From CAZUAQ01 sp964618455 (lineage in GTDB: Bacteria; Planctomycetota; Phycisphaerae; UBA1845; PWPN01), in the NCBI GenBank assembly GCA_964618455.1, contig CAZUAQ010000010.1, forward strand, positions 77,153-141,152: a stretch of 64,000 nucleotides of DNA, in the 5' to 3' direction. The notes below the pieces were generated by a model. The model searched no databases and was not told where the DNA came from. It saw only the letters and a program-made list of their open reading frames with translations. A program made the position numbers and the translations under genes. This document shows, piece by piece, positions 16,951-30,521 of the stretch. Position 1 is the first letter of the stretch. Each line of letters begins with the position of its first letter.

Positions 16951-18069
16951 ATGATTCTGTATCAGCCGCCACTGGCCCCGAAGTACCGCGAACTCAGCCA
17001 TTCGCAAATGGCGGAGCGGATTCGCGCGCACAAGGAAGCCATGGGCGAGCAACTGCTGATCCTCGGGCATCACTATCAGCAGGACGAGGTCATCGAGTTC
17101 GCGGACCTGACCGGCGACAGCCTCAAACTCAGCCAACTGGCAGCCCAACAGAAGAATGCCCGCTACGTCGTGTTCTGCGGCGTGCACTTCATGGCCGAGT
17201 CCGCTGATATTCTGACCGAAGACGAGGTCACAGTGATCCTGCCGGATCTGTCGGCCGGATGCAGCATGGCGGACATGGCCGCGCTGGATCAACTGGAAGA
17301 GGCGTGGGACTTTCTCACCGAAGTGACCGACGAGAAGATCATCCCCATCACGTACGTCAACAGTGCGGCGTCGATCAAGGCGTTCTGCGGCCGGCATGAC
17401 GGCGCGTGCTGCACGAGTTCGAACGCCCGGCAGATTCTGGCCTATGCCCTGGAGCAGGGCAGCAAGGTGATCTTCCTTCCGGATCAGCATCTCGGCCGCA
17501 ATACCGCATACGCGCTGGGCTATCCGCTGGATAGCATGGCGCTGTACGACCCCAACGAACCGGATGGCGGACTGACCGCCGAGCAGGCGCGTGACGCGCG
17601 GTTCATCCTCTGGAAAGGTCATTGCAGCGTGCACGGCTTGTTCACGGCGAAGCAGTGCGATGCCGTGCGCGAGCAGGACCCGGAATGCAAGATTCTCGTT
17701 CACCCCGAGTGCCAATGGGACGTGGTCCAGAAGGCCGACCTGGCGGGGAGCACGGAGTACATCATCCGCACGCTTGAAGAGGCGCCGGAAGGCTCGAGTT
17801 GGGCGGTCGGCACGGAAATCCACCTGGTGAATCGTCTGGCCGAGCGATTTGCCGGATCGAAGGCGATCCGATCGTTATCGGGCGTGCAGTGCCTCTGCAC
17901 GACCATGTACCGCATCGATCGCCCCCACCTGCTGTGGGTGCTGGATGAGCTGGCCCAGGGGCGCGTCGTGAACGAGATTCGTGTGGACGCGGATACGACA
18001 CACTGGGCCAGGGTGGCCCTCCAGCGCATGCTCGACAATGTCTCCTCCCAGCCGATTTCAGCCAAGTAA
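16951..18069 (+). CDS. nadA: Quinolinate synthase
   Basis: A 372-residue NadA, which condenses iminoaspartate with dihydroxyacetone phosphate to quinolinate in de novo NAD synthesis and carries a 4Fe-4S cluster. Diagnostic parts are LGHHYQQDEVIEFADLTGDS near the N-terminus, CGVHFMAESADIL, PDLSAGCSMADM, GACCTSSNARQIL, PDQHLGRNTAY, HPECQWDVV and SGVQCLCTTMYRI; conserved Cys in the AGCSMAD, GACCTSSNA and VQCLC segments are the likely cluster ligands. A perfect GGAGGTGA lies six bases before the ATG. nadB and nadC are not in the window, so it stands alone, probably from its own promoter. Confidence 0.96.
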   Translation: MILYQPPLAPKYRELSHSQMAERIRAHKEAMGEQLLILGHHYQQDEVIEFADLTGDSLKLSQLAAQQKNARYVVFCGVHFMAESADILTEDEVTVILPDLSAGCSMADMAALDQLEEAWDFLTEVTDEKIIPITYVNSAASIKAFCGRHDGACCTSSNARQILAYALEQGSKVIFLPDQHLGRNTAYALGYPLDSMALYDPNEPDGGLTAEQARDARFILWKGHCSVHGLFTAKQCDAVREQDPECKILVHPECQWDVVQKADLAGSTEYIIRTLEEAPEGSSWAVGTEIHLVNRLAERFAGSKAIRSLSGVQCLCTTMYRIDRPHLLWVLDELAQGRVVNEIRVDADTTHWARVALQRMLDNVSSQPISAK

Positions 18070-18142
18070 TCGGCTTCCATCATCCTCCAGATTCTTTTCC
18101 ACAGCCGAAGGTCCCTGCCCTGATAGCCGATGAGGACACAAG

Positions 18143-20832
18143 GTGCGCTTCGGCACGCAGGGGGGCTACGGATGCGACATGGTCACTCTAGCATTCACCA
18201 GTACGCTCTCGAACGACGGGGAACACCTGTGCCGGGTGCGTCCATGCATGGCCCTTTATCGGACAATCGGGATGGTCCTCGGCCTCGTGATCTGGCTGAT
18301 GATCGCCCTCCCCTGCCAGGCCGGCACGAACCCGCCTTGTGAATCCCAAATACCTTCGGTCGACATCGTGTCCAGCGGCTCGGTGGCGGTCGGCGCGCTT
18401 TTACTCGTTTCGGCCGGCGCGGTCTGCATGAGCGTCCAGCGTAGAGACTCCACGCCCATTCCGAACGATCTCGACGAAAATCTCTCCCGCAAGCTCGCGC
18501 TGGTGGCGTTGAATACGGACAATGCCGTCGTCATCACCGATCCCGACGGCAAGCTGGAGTGGGCCAACGACGGATTCACCCGACTCACCGGGCATCGATT
18601 GGAGGATGTGGTGCATCGCAAGCCCGGTGACTTCCTGCAGGGCCCGGGGACCGATCCGAAAGCGGTCGAAGCCATACGCAAATGCATCCGCCGGCAGTGC
18701 GGCTTCCGCGTGGAGCTCGTAAACTACCGCACAAACGGTGATGCCTATTGGGTGGAGATCGACGCCCAGCCGGTCATCGATGCGCAGGGGCGATTGATCC
18801 ATTACATCGCCGTGGAAACCGAAGTGACTCAGCGGAAAATCGCCGAAGAGGATCTCAAGAAGGCCAAAGAGGAGGCGGAGCAGGCGAATCGAACCAAGAG
18901 CCAGTTCCTGGCCAACGTGAGCCACGAGATCCGGACGCCGATGAACGGCATCATCGGGATGANNNNNNNNNNATCGTCCTCGACAGCGAGCTTCAGCCTG
19001 ATCAGCGGGAATGCCTGGAAGTGGTCAAGAACAGCGCGGACGCGCTGCTTCACATCATCAACGAACTGCTCGATTTCTCCCGCGTCGAGGCGGGGAGACT
19101 CTACCTGGATCACGCCTTCTTCGATCCACGCAAACATCTTGCCGAGATCCTGAAAACGCATGCCGCCTCCGCGGCGAACCAGCAGGTCGATCTCGTCCTG
19201 GACGTGCATCGCGACGTACCCGCTCACGTCGGCGGCGACCCCGGACGGCTTCGGCAGGTCGTCACGAACCTGGTCGGAAACGCCATCAAGTTCACCCGGT
19301 CCGGCGAAGTGGTGGTCCAGGTCACGCCGGCCGAGGCGAACAACCGCGAATGTCGACTTCGCTTCTCCGTCAGCGACACGGGAATCGGCATCCCCCCCGA
19401 CAAGCAGGACATGATTTTCGAAGCATTCGCCCAGGTGGAAGACAGCAAGACGCGCCATCACGGTGGAACCGGCCTCGGGCTCGCCATCTGCAAGCGAATC
19501 GTGGAAGCGATGCAGGGATCAATCTGGGTGGAAAGTGAATTGGACCAGGGCAGTACATTTCACTTTACGGTGCTCCTCGGCAAGGGAGGCGCGGGCTCTC
19601 GGCCGGCTTCGGCTTTCAGGGCGCTGGCGGACCGCCGCATCCTGATCGTCTCGGACAGTGAAGCGTCGCGCCACGCGCTCCGAGAACTGTTCGCCACCTG
19701 GAAGCTCGAGCCCGTGCTCGCCGATGCCGCATCGCTCGAACGCGAGGACGTTCAGGGAACGGCCTCCAGCGCATCGTTCGACCTCATCCTTGCAGACTGC
19801 TCGATCCATTCCGAATGGAACGAAGCGCTGCTCCGTGCACTAAGTACCGAAGCGTACAGGCACATTCCGGTCCTCCAAATGCTGCCCTTCGCGGAGTACC
19901 ACCGTCGCGAGAAGCGCTTGACAGCGGAATACCATCAACGACTCTGCAAGCCGTTCAGCCCTGAGGAGCTTCTCGAGGCGATGCTGCGGCATTTCCAGAT
20001 CGACTCACCCGACTCCGAGCTTGCCGACGGAAAGCACACTTCCAGCGCTCGAGACGCGGACGCCCCCGGGGAATCACAGCTCCACGTTTTGCTGGTCGAG
20101 GACGATACGACGAACCAGGTGCTCGGGCGTCGTCTGCTGGAGAAACTGGGTCACACCTGCGAGGTCGTGGCGAACGGGGCCGAAGCTCTGGAGCGGGTCG
20201 ACCGTCCCGAAGCGCCGGGCATTGATCTCGTTTTCATGGATCTGCACATGCCGAAGATGAACGGGCTTGAAGCCACGAAGGCGCTGCGTGATCGCGAGGA
20301 AACCTCCGGCGGACATCTGCCCATCATCGCCCTGACCGCCGACGCCATGCCGGGCGACAAGGAGAAATGCCTTCAGGCCGGAATGGACGACTACCTGAGC
20401 AAGCCCATCCGATTGGAAGCGCTGCGCAGCATGGTTCAGCATTGGCAAGCTCGAATCGCGAAGGGCTTTACGCCGGCACGCGCTCCAGCACGGTCTCCCG
20501 GCATTTTCTTCGACGCACAAACCGTCCTGGAACAGATGGGGGGCGACGAGGCGGCGCTCATGGACCTGCTGGAAATCACTCAGAAGAATCTGCCGTTGCT
20601 CTACGCGCAGCTACGGGAGGCTCACCGAAAGGGCGCTGCCGAGGACCTCTCCTGGATCGCGCGGCGGATGACGGGCGTCGCGGAGACGCTGGCCGCCAAG
20701 GATCTGCGCGCACTCGCAATCCGTCTCGAACAGGCAGCCACGGAAAATACGGCCGGTCTCGACGACATCCTCGAGGAACTGAGACTGACCATCAGAAACC
20801 TGGACATCGCCCTGGAAGCCTATCATGCGTGA
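18143..20832 (+). CDS. Hybrid sensor histidine kinase (PAS, HisKA, HATPase, two receivers, degenerate Hpt), interrupted by an N gap
   Basis: Two hydrophobic segments (about residues 42-58 and 79-97) precede a PAS domain (ITDPDGKLEWANDGFTRLTG; DFLQGPGTDP), a short coiled coil and the H-box SHEIRTPMNGIIGM. Ten N then shift the frame; the second half (from 18973) continues the dimerisation helix, HATPase (NAIKF, DTGIGIP, GTGLGLAI), a divergent receiver (RRILIVSDSEASR, LILADC), a canonical receiver (VLLVEDDTTNQ, VFMDLHMPKMNG, LSKP) and an Hpt-like domain. In that last domain the phosphoacceptor His is Arg (codon at 20662). The start may be the GTG at 18143 (GAGG seven bases upstream) or an ATG at 18248. 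The break is an assembly artefact, not a pseudogene, in my reading. Confidence 0.85.
18963..18972. other. Assembly gap (10 N) inside the histidine kinase
   Basis: Ten undetermined bases directly after the H-box motif. They force a frame change, since the upstream frame and the downstream frame differ. Comparison with the usual HisKA text (GM-T-E-[LIV]-x-L-D) suggests only about 5 bases are really missing, so the 10 N are a placeholder. Confidence 0.9.
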
Positions 20833-20913
20833 ATGCATGAACCCGCAGGAGCCTGTTTCCGGGACGGTGTGACTCTATCCGTCCTTTGCCGCACGCTCGG
20901 GGCACGTCTCTCC

Positions 20914-24810
<3,897 letters not shown>

Positions 24811-24882
24811 GATGACTATCCCGTCTGTTGAAACTCAAAGTAACCCGGTACACCATCCTCGACCACGATCCCCACATAGGCG

Positions 24883-26715
24883 TTACACGGCCACCGGCTC
24901 TTCCGCGGCGACGCGCTCCATGCCCTTGGCCTGCCATTCGGGATCGGACTTCATCAACTTCGCCACGTGCAGCACGAAGTTGGCCGCCTTGCTGATCACG
25001 CCCTCGTGATGCGGGACCTTCTGCAGCGGGCGACGCAGCTCGCGATGCTCCGCCACGTACGCACGGATTTCCTCGATGGTGTATTCCGTCGAAGACACCG
25101 CCTTCTTGAACTCGTCCTTGCACTTGACCTTCGCCTCGCCCAGCGCCATCTGTGTGCGGCTGTGGGCGTTGATGTCGCCCTCACCGGAGGTCTCGATCGG
25201 CAGGAAAATCAGATCAGGGAAGTGCGACACCACCGCCGCCTGCGCGCCGTCGGACTGCGTGCTCGGCATGCAGCCGAACGGCTTGAGACTCAGCACCATG
25301 TGGCACAGGCTCTTGTTGCAGTAGTAGATGGCCTTGGCGACCTCGAGGTGCCCTTCGCCGCCACCCGAGCGGCTGTTGTAATACGGGTGCCCCATGCGCT
25401 GCAGTTCGAGCTGATTGGCCAACTCGTGGGCGGTGCCCCCGAGGGCCTCGCGGAGTCGCTCGAACTCGCGGAACAACACCTTCTCCGCCAGGGAGAACGT
25501 GAACAGCTTCTTGCGGTATTGTGCTTCCTTGCTGAGCTTGCCGCCGATGTCGAAACGGCCCAGTGCCGCTTCACCCTCGGCCAGACCGCGACGATCCTTG
25601 CAGGCGGTGCGCGCCTGGTTGATCAGGTAGGCGATCCACGTGCCGATCGGCTCGACGAGTACCTCCGCCCCTTCACGCTCGAGGAACGGGAACATGTTGA
25701 AGTTGCCGTCGCCCTCCGTGGTCTGCGCCCAGAATTCGCCCGTGATTTTGACGACCGGCTTGGGACGCGTGTAGTCGACCTCGATCTCCTCCTGCATCAT
25801 CTTCGCGCATTCCTCGAAGACCGACGTGTAGTAATCGCTCTTGAGCTGATCGAGGAACTTGGCAGCCTCCGCCTTGTCGTTGACCGGCGCAATCTTGCTG
25901 AGGAAGCTGCTGAACATGCCGCCATGGACATCGTCGTAGTTCTTCGAACGCAGCCGCTCCTGGCACATGGCCACGCATCGCTGGAACACCTCGTCCGTCT
26001 TGCCCGGCTCCACCTCGTACGGGCGAATCTGGTACGCCACCTCGTTGAGCAGATCGCCCATCAGCATGCCGTTGATCAAGCTGAGGAAGAAGTTGATGTT
26101 GAATTCCAGGCCCGCTTCGACCTCGCTCTGATTGAGTCCACCACCCTGCTGGAAGAGCAGAACGCGGAACCCGTCGAAGCCGCTGTTCTGCAACGCCAGA
26201 CGATACTCCGCCTCGTACATGCCGAAACGGCACGGCCCGCACGCCCCGGCAGTGATAAAGACGTAGTCCTCCAGGATCTGCTCGGTCGGCATGTTCTGTT
26301 TGTCGCGCAAGTCGCGCAGGTAGTTCACCAGCGCACCGACGGTGAAATAGGTAGGGTTGCACTGGCCGTTGTTGCCGAACTCCTTGCCCGCCTGGAAATC
26401 CGCCTTGCGCGGCGTCGGCACCAGGCCGACCTTGTAGCCCAGACCTTCCAGACCTGCGAGGATCAACTCCTCGTGGCGCAGCGTCAGTCCGCCGAACAGG
26501 ATCGTCGTCGTTTCGCGCTCCTGCTTGGTGAAGGGACGCTCTTCGGGACGCCGGAAGTGGCTGATCTGCTGGATGTTGAGGCCGGCCTCGGCCATCAGCC
26601 GCTCACGCTCGGAATCGAGCCGGGCTTGAATATCCTGGCCGGCAATCGGCAGAGACACCGACTGGGACTGAATTTCGGAACCGTTCTCGCGCACAGAAGT
26701 GGTGGATTCGTGCAT
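24883..26715 (-). CDS. 2-hydroxyacyl-CoA dehydratase-family (HgdB/DUF2229-like) component
   Basis: A 610-residue protein transcribed first in a two-gene minus-strand operon, 72 bases before the activase gene. It shares the DUF2229/2-hydroxyglutaryl-CoA dehydratase-type layout: TTTILFGGLTLRHEELI, then GNNGQCNPTYFTVGAL and ITAGACGPCRFGMYEAEYR with conserved Cys likely to bind an iron-sulfur cluster, and later CNKSLCHMV, FGCMPSTQSDGAQ, PIETSGEGDINAHSRTQM. There is no signal peptide, so it is cytoplasmic. With the activase it forms an ATP-driven radical or low-potential redox system; substrate is unknown. These pairs are common in anaerobes, so anaerobic capacity is suggested. Confidence 0.8.
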   Translation of the reverse strand: MHESTTSVRENGSEIQSQSVSLPIAGQDIQARLDSERERLMAEAGLNIQQISHFRRPEERPFTKQERETTTILFGGLTLRHEELILAGLEGLGYKVGLVPTPRKADFQAGKEFGNNGQCNPTYFTVGALVNYLRDLRDKQNMPTEQILEDYVFITAGACGPCRFGMYEAEYRLALQNSGFDGFRVLLFQQGGGLNQSEVEAGLEFNINFFLSLINGMLMGDLLNEVAYQIRPYEVEPGKTDEVFQRCVAMCQERLRSKNYDDVHGGMFSSFLSKIAPVNDKAEAAKFLDQLKSDYYTSVFEECAKMMQEEIEVDYTRPKPVVKITGEFWAQTTEGDGNFNMFPFLEREGAEVLVEPIGTWIAYLINQARTACKDRRGLAEGEAALGRFDIGGKLSKEAQYRKKLFTFSLAEKVLFREFERLREALGGTAHELANQLELQRMGHPYYNSRSGGGEGHLEVAKAIYYCNKSLCHMVLSLKPFGCMPSTQSDGAQAAVVSHFPDLIFLPIETSGEGDINAHSRTQMALGEAKVKCKDEFKKAVSSTEYTIEEIRAYVAEHRELRRPLQKVPHHEGVISKAANFVLHVAKLMKSDPEWQAKGMERVAAEEPVAV

Positions 26716-26824
26716 GGACGACCTCGCTCGTTTGGAGGGCCTGCCCGGTGTGGTGGCGAGCGGCCCGAAGGTTCACGTCGATCTTTATTCTTGTTCGAAA
26801 CGCCTCCGGCATGCCGGAAGCAAC

Positions 26825-26838
26825 TTAGTGTTTACTAA
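26825..26838. promoter_or_regulatory. Candidate operator palindrome, proximal copy
   Basis: TTAGTGTTTACTAA: arms TTAGT and ACTAA around GTTT, about 110 bases upstream of the dehydratase start. Its shape is like the operators of TetR-type regulators of acyl-CoA metabolism. The regulator is not in the window. Confidence 0.4.
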
Positions 26839-26912
26839 CTCCGGGCGTAAATGTGATTTCCGTCCGCTCGGATCCAGTCTCATCAATTCCACAATAGAAA
26901 GACAGGCCTAAA

Positions 26913-26926
26913 CTAGTGATTGCTAA
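26913..26926. promoter_or_regulatory. Candidate operator palindrome, distal copy
   Basis: CTAGTGATTGCTAA matches the proximal copy at 11 of 14 positions, in the same orientation and exactly 88 bases away. Two copies of the same imperfect dyad in a short leader argue against chance, though only comparison with relatives could prove it. Confidence 0.35.
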
Positions 26927-27095
26927 CTTACCCTTCGGCAAAAATATACTCCACGATTGACGCGGATGCAAACACTTTTTTCAGTCCTGCATAATAAGAT
27001 CGTACGAAGACGCTAAGGTGATATGCAATAAGGACTTATGATCCTAAATCCAGGCAAAATGGGAATGTGGGACTGGGCAAGATAGAGTAGGGACC

Positions 27096-27746
27096 TCACG
27101 GCGTAATCGTGTTTTCGGCCCTGCGGATCATCTCCTTGAGGTGGCCGAGCAAGGCGATCTTGGGAGCATTGACCAGGGCCTGGATGCCGAGCTCGCCTAT
27201 GAGGATCTGACGCATTTTCCAGCCCTCCGGCGTTTTCATGCAACGAATCCGCCATTCGCTGGGCATGCTGCGCGCCTCTCCCCAGCGATCGCTGCGAAGT
27301 TCGCAGTTCACGCGGAAATCGACCGTGGCTTCACCATCGCCGACTTCCACCCGGCTGATCCCGACCTGGGCTTCATCGATTCGATTGATCTGAAGCCCGA
27401 TGTTGCAACCCTGCACGAAAACGAGCTTGGACACGTTATCGGCATCGACGCCCATGCCGATGCGGACGCCATCGGGATGCACGGCATTTTCGATCGTGCT
27501 GAGATCCCCTTCGTCCACGGCATCGACCAGTTCCACGACCAGGCTCCGCAGCCGCTCTCGGTCCGTGACGACGGCAAACTGCAGCATCAGCATCACGGCG
27601 CAGACCCCAAGAGTGATCCAGACGGTGCGACGGCTTTCCGGGGTGAAGCGGCGTCGATGCAGAGCAAGCACGACAGCCAGAGCGATAAACTCCGCCACCA
27701 GGAGGAGGACCAGATCCTCGAACAGCAGTCGTACCATGAATTCCAT
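27096..27746 (-). CDS. Membrane protein with a C-terminal NTF2-like domain
   Basis: 216 residues. Two hydrophobic segments at the start (LLFEDLVLLLVAEFIALAVVLAL and TVWITLGVCAVMLMLQFAVV) are followed by a soluble domain from about residue 70: VVELVDAVDEGDLSTIENAVHPDGV, then beta-type segments with EATVDFRVNCEL and EWRIRCMKTPEGWKMRQI. This is the usual pattern of NTF2/SnoaL-like small-cone domains. Function unknown. It lies 84 bases after the dihydrouridine synthase gene on the same strand, so they may be cotranscribed. Confidence 0.65.
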   Translation of the reverse strand: MEFMVRLLFEDLVLLLVAEFIALAVVLALHRRRFTPESRRTVWITLGVCAVMLMLQFAVVTDRERLRSLVVELVDAVDEGDLSTIENAVHPDGVRIGMGVDADNVSKLVFVQGCNIGLQINRIDEAQVGISRVEVGDGEATVDFRVNCELRSDRWGEARSMPSEWRIRCMKTPEGWKMRQILIGELGIQALVNAPKIALLGHLKEMIRRAENTITP

Positions 27747-27830
27747 GATTACTGAATTCTACCCCCACCGCCTCACGAAGTCGCGAATCGAGATTGCGAA
27801 GGAAAGGCCGGGATCGGCGGCGCTGAACAG

Positions 27831-28895
27831 TCAGGTCTCGCAGGAGGTGATGCTCGCGCCGGCGGCCACGAGATCTCCAGGCTGTTCCTTGCGGCGCACC
27901 TCGGGCCAGTCGCGATCTGCAGCGTACCACCGATTGAGCACGTCCATCCACTCCTCGCTCCGGCTGACGCGGATGAAGGCGTTGCGCACATCGAGGCTGT
28001 GTGGATGAAGCTCGCTGTACTTGATGCCGAACTTACGCATCATACGCGAGCCGCGCTCGGACCCGTGAACCTCCAGCGACCAGGCGTGGTGACGGATGAG
28101 CGTTTCACGCTGCTCGGCGATGGTGGGCGGCGGCGGAAGCGGCTGGCCCGCAAGCAATGCCCTGCACTCGCGGAAGATCCATGGATTGCCGATGCAGCCG
28201 CGGGCGACCGTTACCCCGTCCACGCCGGTCTGCTCCATCATGCGCAGGCAGTCTGCGGCGGAGAAGAGATCGCCGCTGCCCAGGACGGTGCGATCGCCCA
28301 CGTGCCGCTTGACCTGCGCGAGGAATTCCCACCGACTGGGGCCGACATAACGCTGCTGAACTGTGCGGCCATGAACGGTGACGGCATCAATGCCGATTTC
28401 GAACGCGCCGTCGAGGATCCTGAAGAAGTGGTGCTCGCTATCGAGCGAATCGTCCATGCCGCGTCGCATCTTGACGGTGACCGGCGTGCGCCCCGCCACG
28501 GCTTCATGAACACGCCGCACGATCGCCAGCGCCGTCTCGGGATCGGAGAGCAAAAAGCCTCCACGACATCGGCCCAGCACCTTCTTCACCGGGCAGCCGA
28601 AGTTGATGTCGACCACGTCGTACCCCGCGCGCACCAACTCATCCGCGGCCAGGGCGAAGGCCTCCGGCTCGGCGCCCATGAGCTGCCCCCCGACCGGATG
28701 ATCATCCTCAGCCACCTGCGTGATCTGTTTGCGCTTCTTGCCGCGCGTGAGCACGGTCTGGTCGAGCACGACTTCGTTGATCGTGTAGGCCGCACCGTGC
28801 ATGCGCGCGACGCGACGCATGGCCAGATCGCTGTAGCCGCTCAGCGCCGCCTGCACGATGGGAAAGTCGAATTGGAGAGGACCGATACGAAGCAT
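27831..28895 (-). CDS. dus: tRNA-dihydrouridine synthase
   Basis: A 354-residue flavoenzyme of the Dus family, which reduces uridine to dihydrouridine in tRNA D-loops using NADPH. Seen: PIVQAALSGYSDLAMRR at the start (FMN site), DINFGCPVKKVLGR with the catalytic Cys in the conserved GCPxxKV, VTVKMRRGMDD, VHGRTVQQRYVGPSRW and VLGSGDLFSAADC with the later FMN phosphate loop GVDGVTVARGCIGNPWIF. The C-terminal helical tRNA-binding domain follows (KFGIKYSELHPHSLDVRNAFI). Closest in style to the DusB group, but paralogue is not certain. The usual catalytic-loop neighbourhood carries an extra Cys (GRCRGGFLL). Confidence 0.93.
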   Translation of the reverse strand: MLRIGPLQFDFPIVQAALSGYSDLAMRRVARMHGAAYTINEVVLDQTVLTRGKKRKQITQVAEDDHPVGGQLMGAEPEAFALAADELVRAGYDVVDINFGCPVKKVLGRCRGGFLLSDPETALAIVRRVHEAVAGRTPVTVKMRRGMDDSLDSEHHFFRILDGAFEIGIDAVTVHGRTVQQRYVGPSRWEFLAQVKRHVGDRTVLGSGDLFSAADCLRMMEQTGVDGVTVARGCIGNPWIFRECRALLAGQPLPPPPTIAEQRETLIRHHAWSLEVHGSERGSRMMRKFGIKYSELHPHSLDVRNAFIRVSRSEEWMDVLNRWYAADRDWPEVRRKEQPGDLVAAGASITSCET

Positions 28896-28979
28896 GGCAA
28901 TTCAGATTGTACCAGAAGCGGAATTGGTCACGAAAAGGCGTACGAAGCAAAGGAAGAAACTCTTGTGCTTCTCTTGTGA

Positions 28980-29474
28980 TTAATTTTGTGACTGGCGCAC
29001 GCCGCGGAAGCTGCCGAGATCGCCGGCGTCATTGTTGGTGTCTTCGAAGGCGACGCAAAAGGTGTCGCCGCCATCGTCGAAGATGAAGGTGACGTCGGCG
29101 ATGTAGTCGCGGTCGCCGTTGATGGGCGTCATGACGAGTGCGAGACGGTTGCCTTGAAGTTCGGCAAAACCGCTGTCCACCCGCCTCAGCCCGGCGAAAT
29201 CGTATGTCGTGTCGGTGACGCGAACGCGGTTGCCGTCCTGCTCGAAAGTTATCGTGCCGGACAGTCCGAACGAGGCACCGCTCTCCTGGTTCGCGCCTTC
29301 GCCGGAGTAACGATAGACGCCGTTGACATTGATGGCCGCCTGGGCATCCTCGATGGCGCAGGAATCGACATCGACGGGTATGATCGCGCAACTCGTCCCT
29401 ACCAACAGCACCAGTCCCGTTCCTGCCACCGCCATGGCCAGGCCGATGGTCCAGGATGCATCAACTTTCCTCAT
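28980..29474 (-). CDS. Putative lipoprotein of unknown function
   Basis: 164 residues with a lipoprotein-type leader: hydrophobic stretch IGLAMAVAGTGLVLLVGTSC, with Cys about residue 29 as lipid attachment site. The mature part is small and beta-rich: GVYRYSGEG, FGLSGTITFEQDGNRVRVTDTTYDF, GDRDYIADVTFIFDDGGDTFCVAFED. This resembles lipocalin-like or secreted beta-sandwich proteins, but no family is recognised. It stands alone between dus and the DedA gene. Confidence 0.6.
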   Translation of the reverse strand: MRKVDASWTIGLAMAVAGTGLVLLVGTSCAIIPVDVDSCAIEDAQAAINVNGVYRYSGEGANQESGASFGLSGTITFEQDGNRVRVTDTTYDFAGLRRVDSGFAELQGNRLALVMTPINGDRDYIADVTFIFDDGGDTFCVAFEDTNNDAGDLGSFRGVRQSQN

Positions 29475-29636
29475 CGTTCACCTCGAACTATGACTGTCGA
29501 AATGGATTGCCATGACATAATCAGCTATTGCGATTCGTCCTACGGGAGTCGTCATTTCCTCCAAGTATACTCCTGACCGCGAATCACTTATGTGACCCGG
29601 TATGGTAGCCCCGTGGGATGCCAAAGAGAAGCTTGC

Positions 29637-30389
29637 TCAGCGCAGGGAAGCTGCCTCTCTGCCGGTATGCAGAGGGTTTGCCGCATTCGTGCGGACGCGT
29701 CCGGGCTTGTGATGAATACTCCGATCGTGACGTTTCCGGGGATGATCGTCAGGGGCGACACCGGCCTCAGCCGACACCTCGGTATCGGTCTCCGCCGTCG
29801 CGATCATCACCCGCTGCCGGCGGTAGAGATACAGCGTCAGCACGATGAGCGAAGTCATCAGTACGGTGAAGAGCACGAGGTGCCCGGCGAAGCGGACATC
29901 TCGCTTGATTTGCTCAATACTGTGTCCGAAATAGTGCCCGAGCAACACGAAGATCGGCACGCTGATGCACGCGGCCAGACCATTGACGACGGTGAACGTC
30001 GAAATGGGCACGCGAAGGACGCCGGCGGTGGCAAAAATGACCGCTCGCAGGCCCGGCAGGAACCGCGCAAAGAACAAAATTTTCACGCCGTGTTTGCGAA
30101 AGAGTGACTCCGCCATACGCAGCCGCAGCGGCGTGATCATGCGACGCACAATGCGATGCCGGACGATCTGCCGCCCCCAGCGCCTGCCCATGGCGTAGAG
30201 CGCGAGATCGCCGACCAGCACGCCGGCAAAGCCGACGATCATCATCAGGGGAAGCTGCGCCAGGCCCCTGTGGCAGAGGTATCCGCCCGTCAGCAGTAAT
30301 GCGTCTTCGGGGATCGGGAATCCGAACCCGGCGGCGATGAGCCATAAGAGAATCGCGAGGTAAGGGAGATGTTCCCAGAACTCCGGCAT
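29637..30389 (-). CDS. DedA-family (VTT-domain) membrane protein
   Basis: About 250 residues from the ATG at 30389 (a GTG five codons earlier is possible). Several transmembrane segments and the VTT/SNARE-associated signature: FGFPIPEDALLLTGGYLCHRG near the N-terminus, then GDLALYAMGRRWG and FFARFLPGLRAVIFATAGVLRVP, the conserved F-x-R-F-x-P-G-x-R. DedA proteins act in membrane lipid (undecaprenyl phosphate or phospholipid) flipping and envelope homeostasis. It is divergent from the YkgJ-type gene, 132 bases away. Confidence 0.88.
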   Translation of the reverse strand: MPEFWEHLPYLAILLWLIAAGFGFPIPEDALLLTGGYLCHRGLAQLPLMMIVGFAGVLVGDLALYAMGRRWGRQIVRHRIVRRMITPLRLRMAESLFRKHGVKILFFARFLPGLRAVIFATAGVLRVPISTFTVVNGLAACISVPIFVLLGHYFGHSIEQIKRDVRFAGHLVLFTVLMTSLIVLTLYLYRRQRVMIATAETDTEVSAEAGVAPDDHPRKRHDRSIHHKPGRVRTNAANPLHTGREAASLR

Positions 30390-30521
30390 GCAACACCCAA
30401 ACACATGAAGGCGACAGGCAAACCTCTATACGGTTTGCGATTCGGGGACGCAAGGGTTACGTTGGTTTTATCGGCAATTATGATCGGGCGGGACAATCGC
30501 TTCGCAGCAGGTCGCAGATTG

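Larger units (their letters stand above)
26716..27095. promoter_or_regulatory. Leader region of the dehydratase/activase operon
   Basis: Gene-free, noticeably AT-rich 380 bases between the operon start and the end of the next minus-strand gene. It contains two related 14-base palindromes (26825-26838 and 26913-26926) and an AT-rich tract around 26940-26955 that could be promoter. No RNA structure or small gene recognised. Confidence 0.5.

Noticed and set aside
18500..18850. A photoreceptive LOV domain in the histidine kinase (DFLQGPGTDP)
   Set aside because: The flavin-binding Cys of GxNCRFLQ is Gly here (KPGDFLQ); this is the common non-photoactive PAS variant.
24967..26838. A 623-residue plus-strand open frame opposite the dehydratase gene
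   Set aside because: Low-complexity Arg/Leu/Val/His-rich translation typical of antisense frames; the minus-strand gene has clear family motifs.
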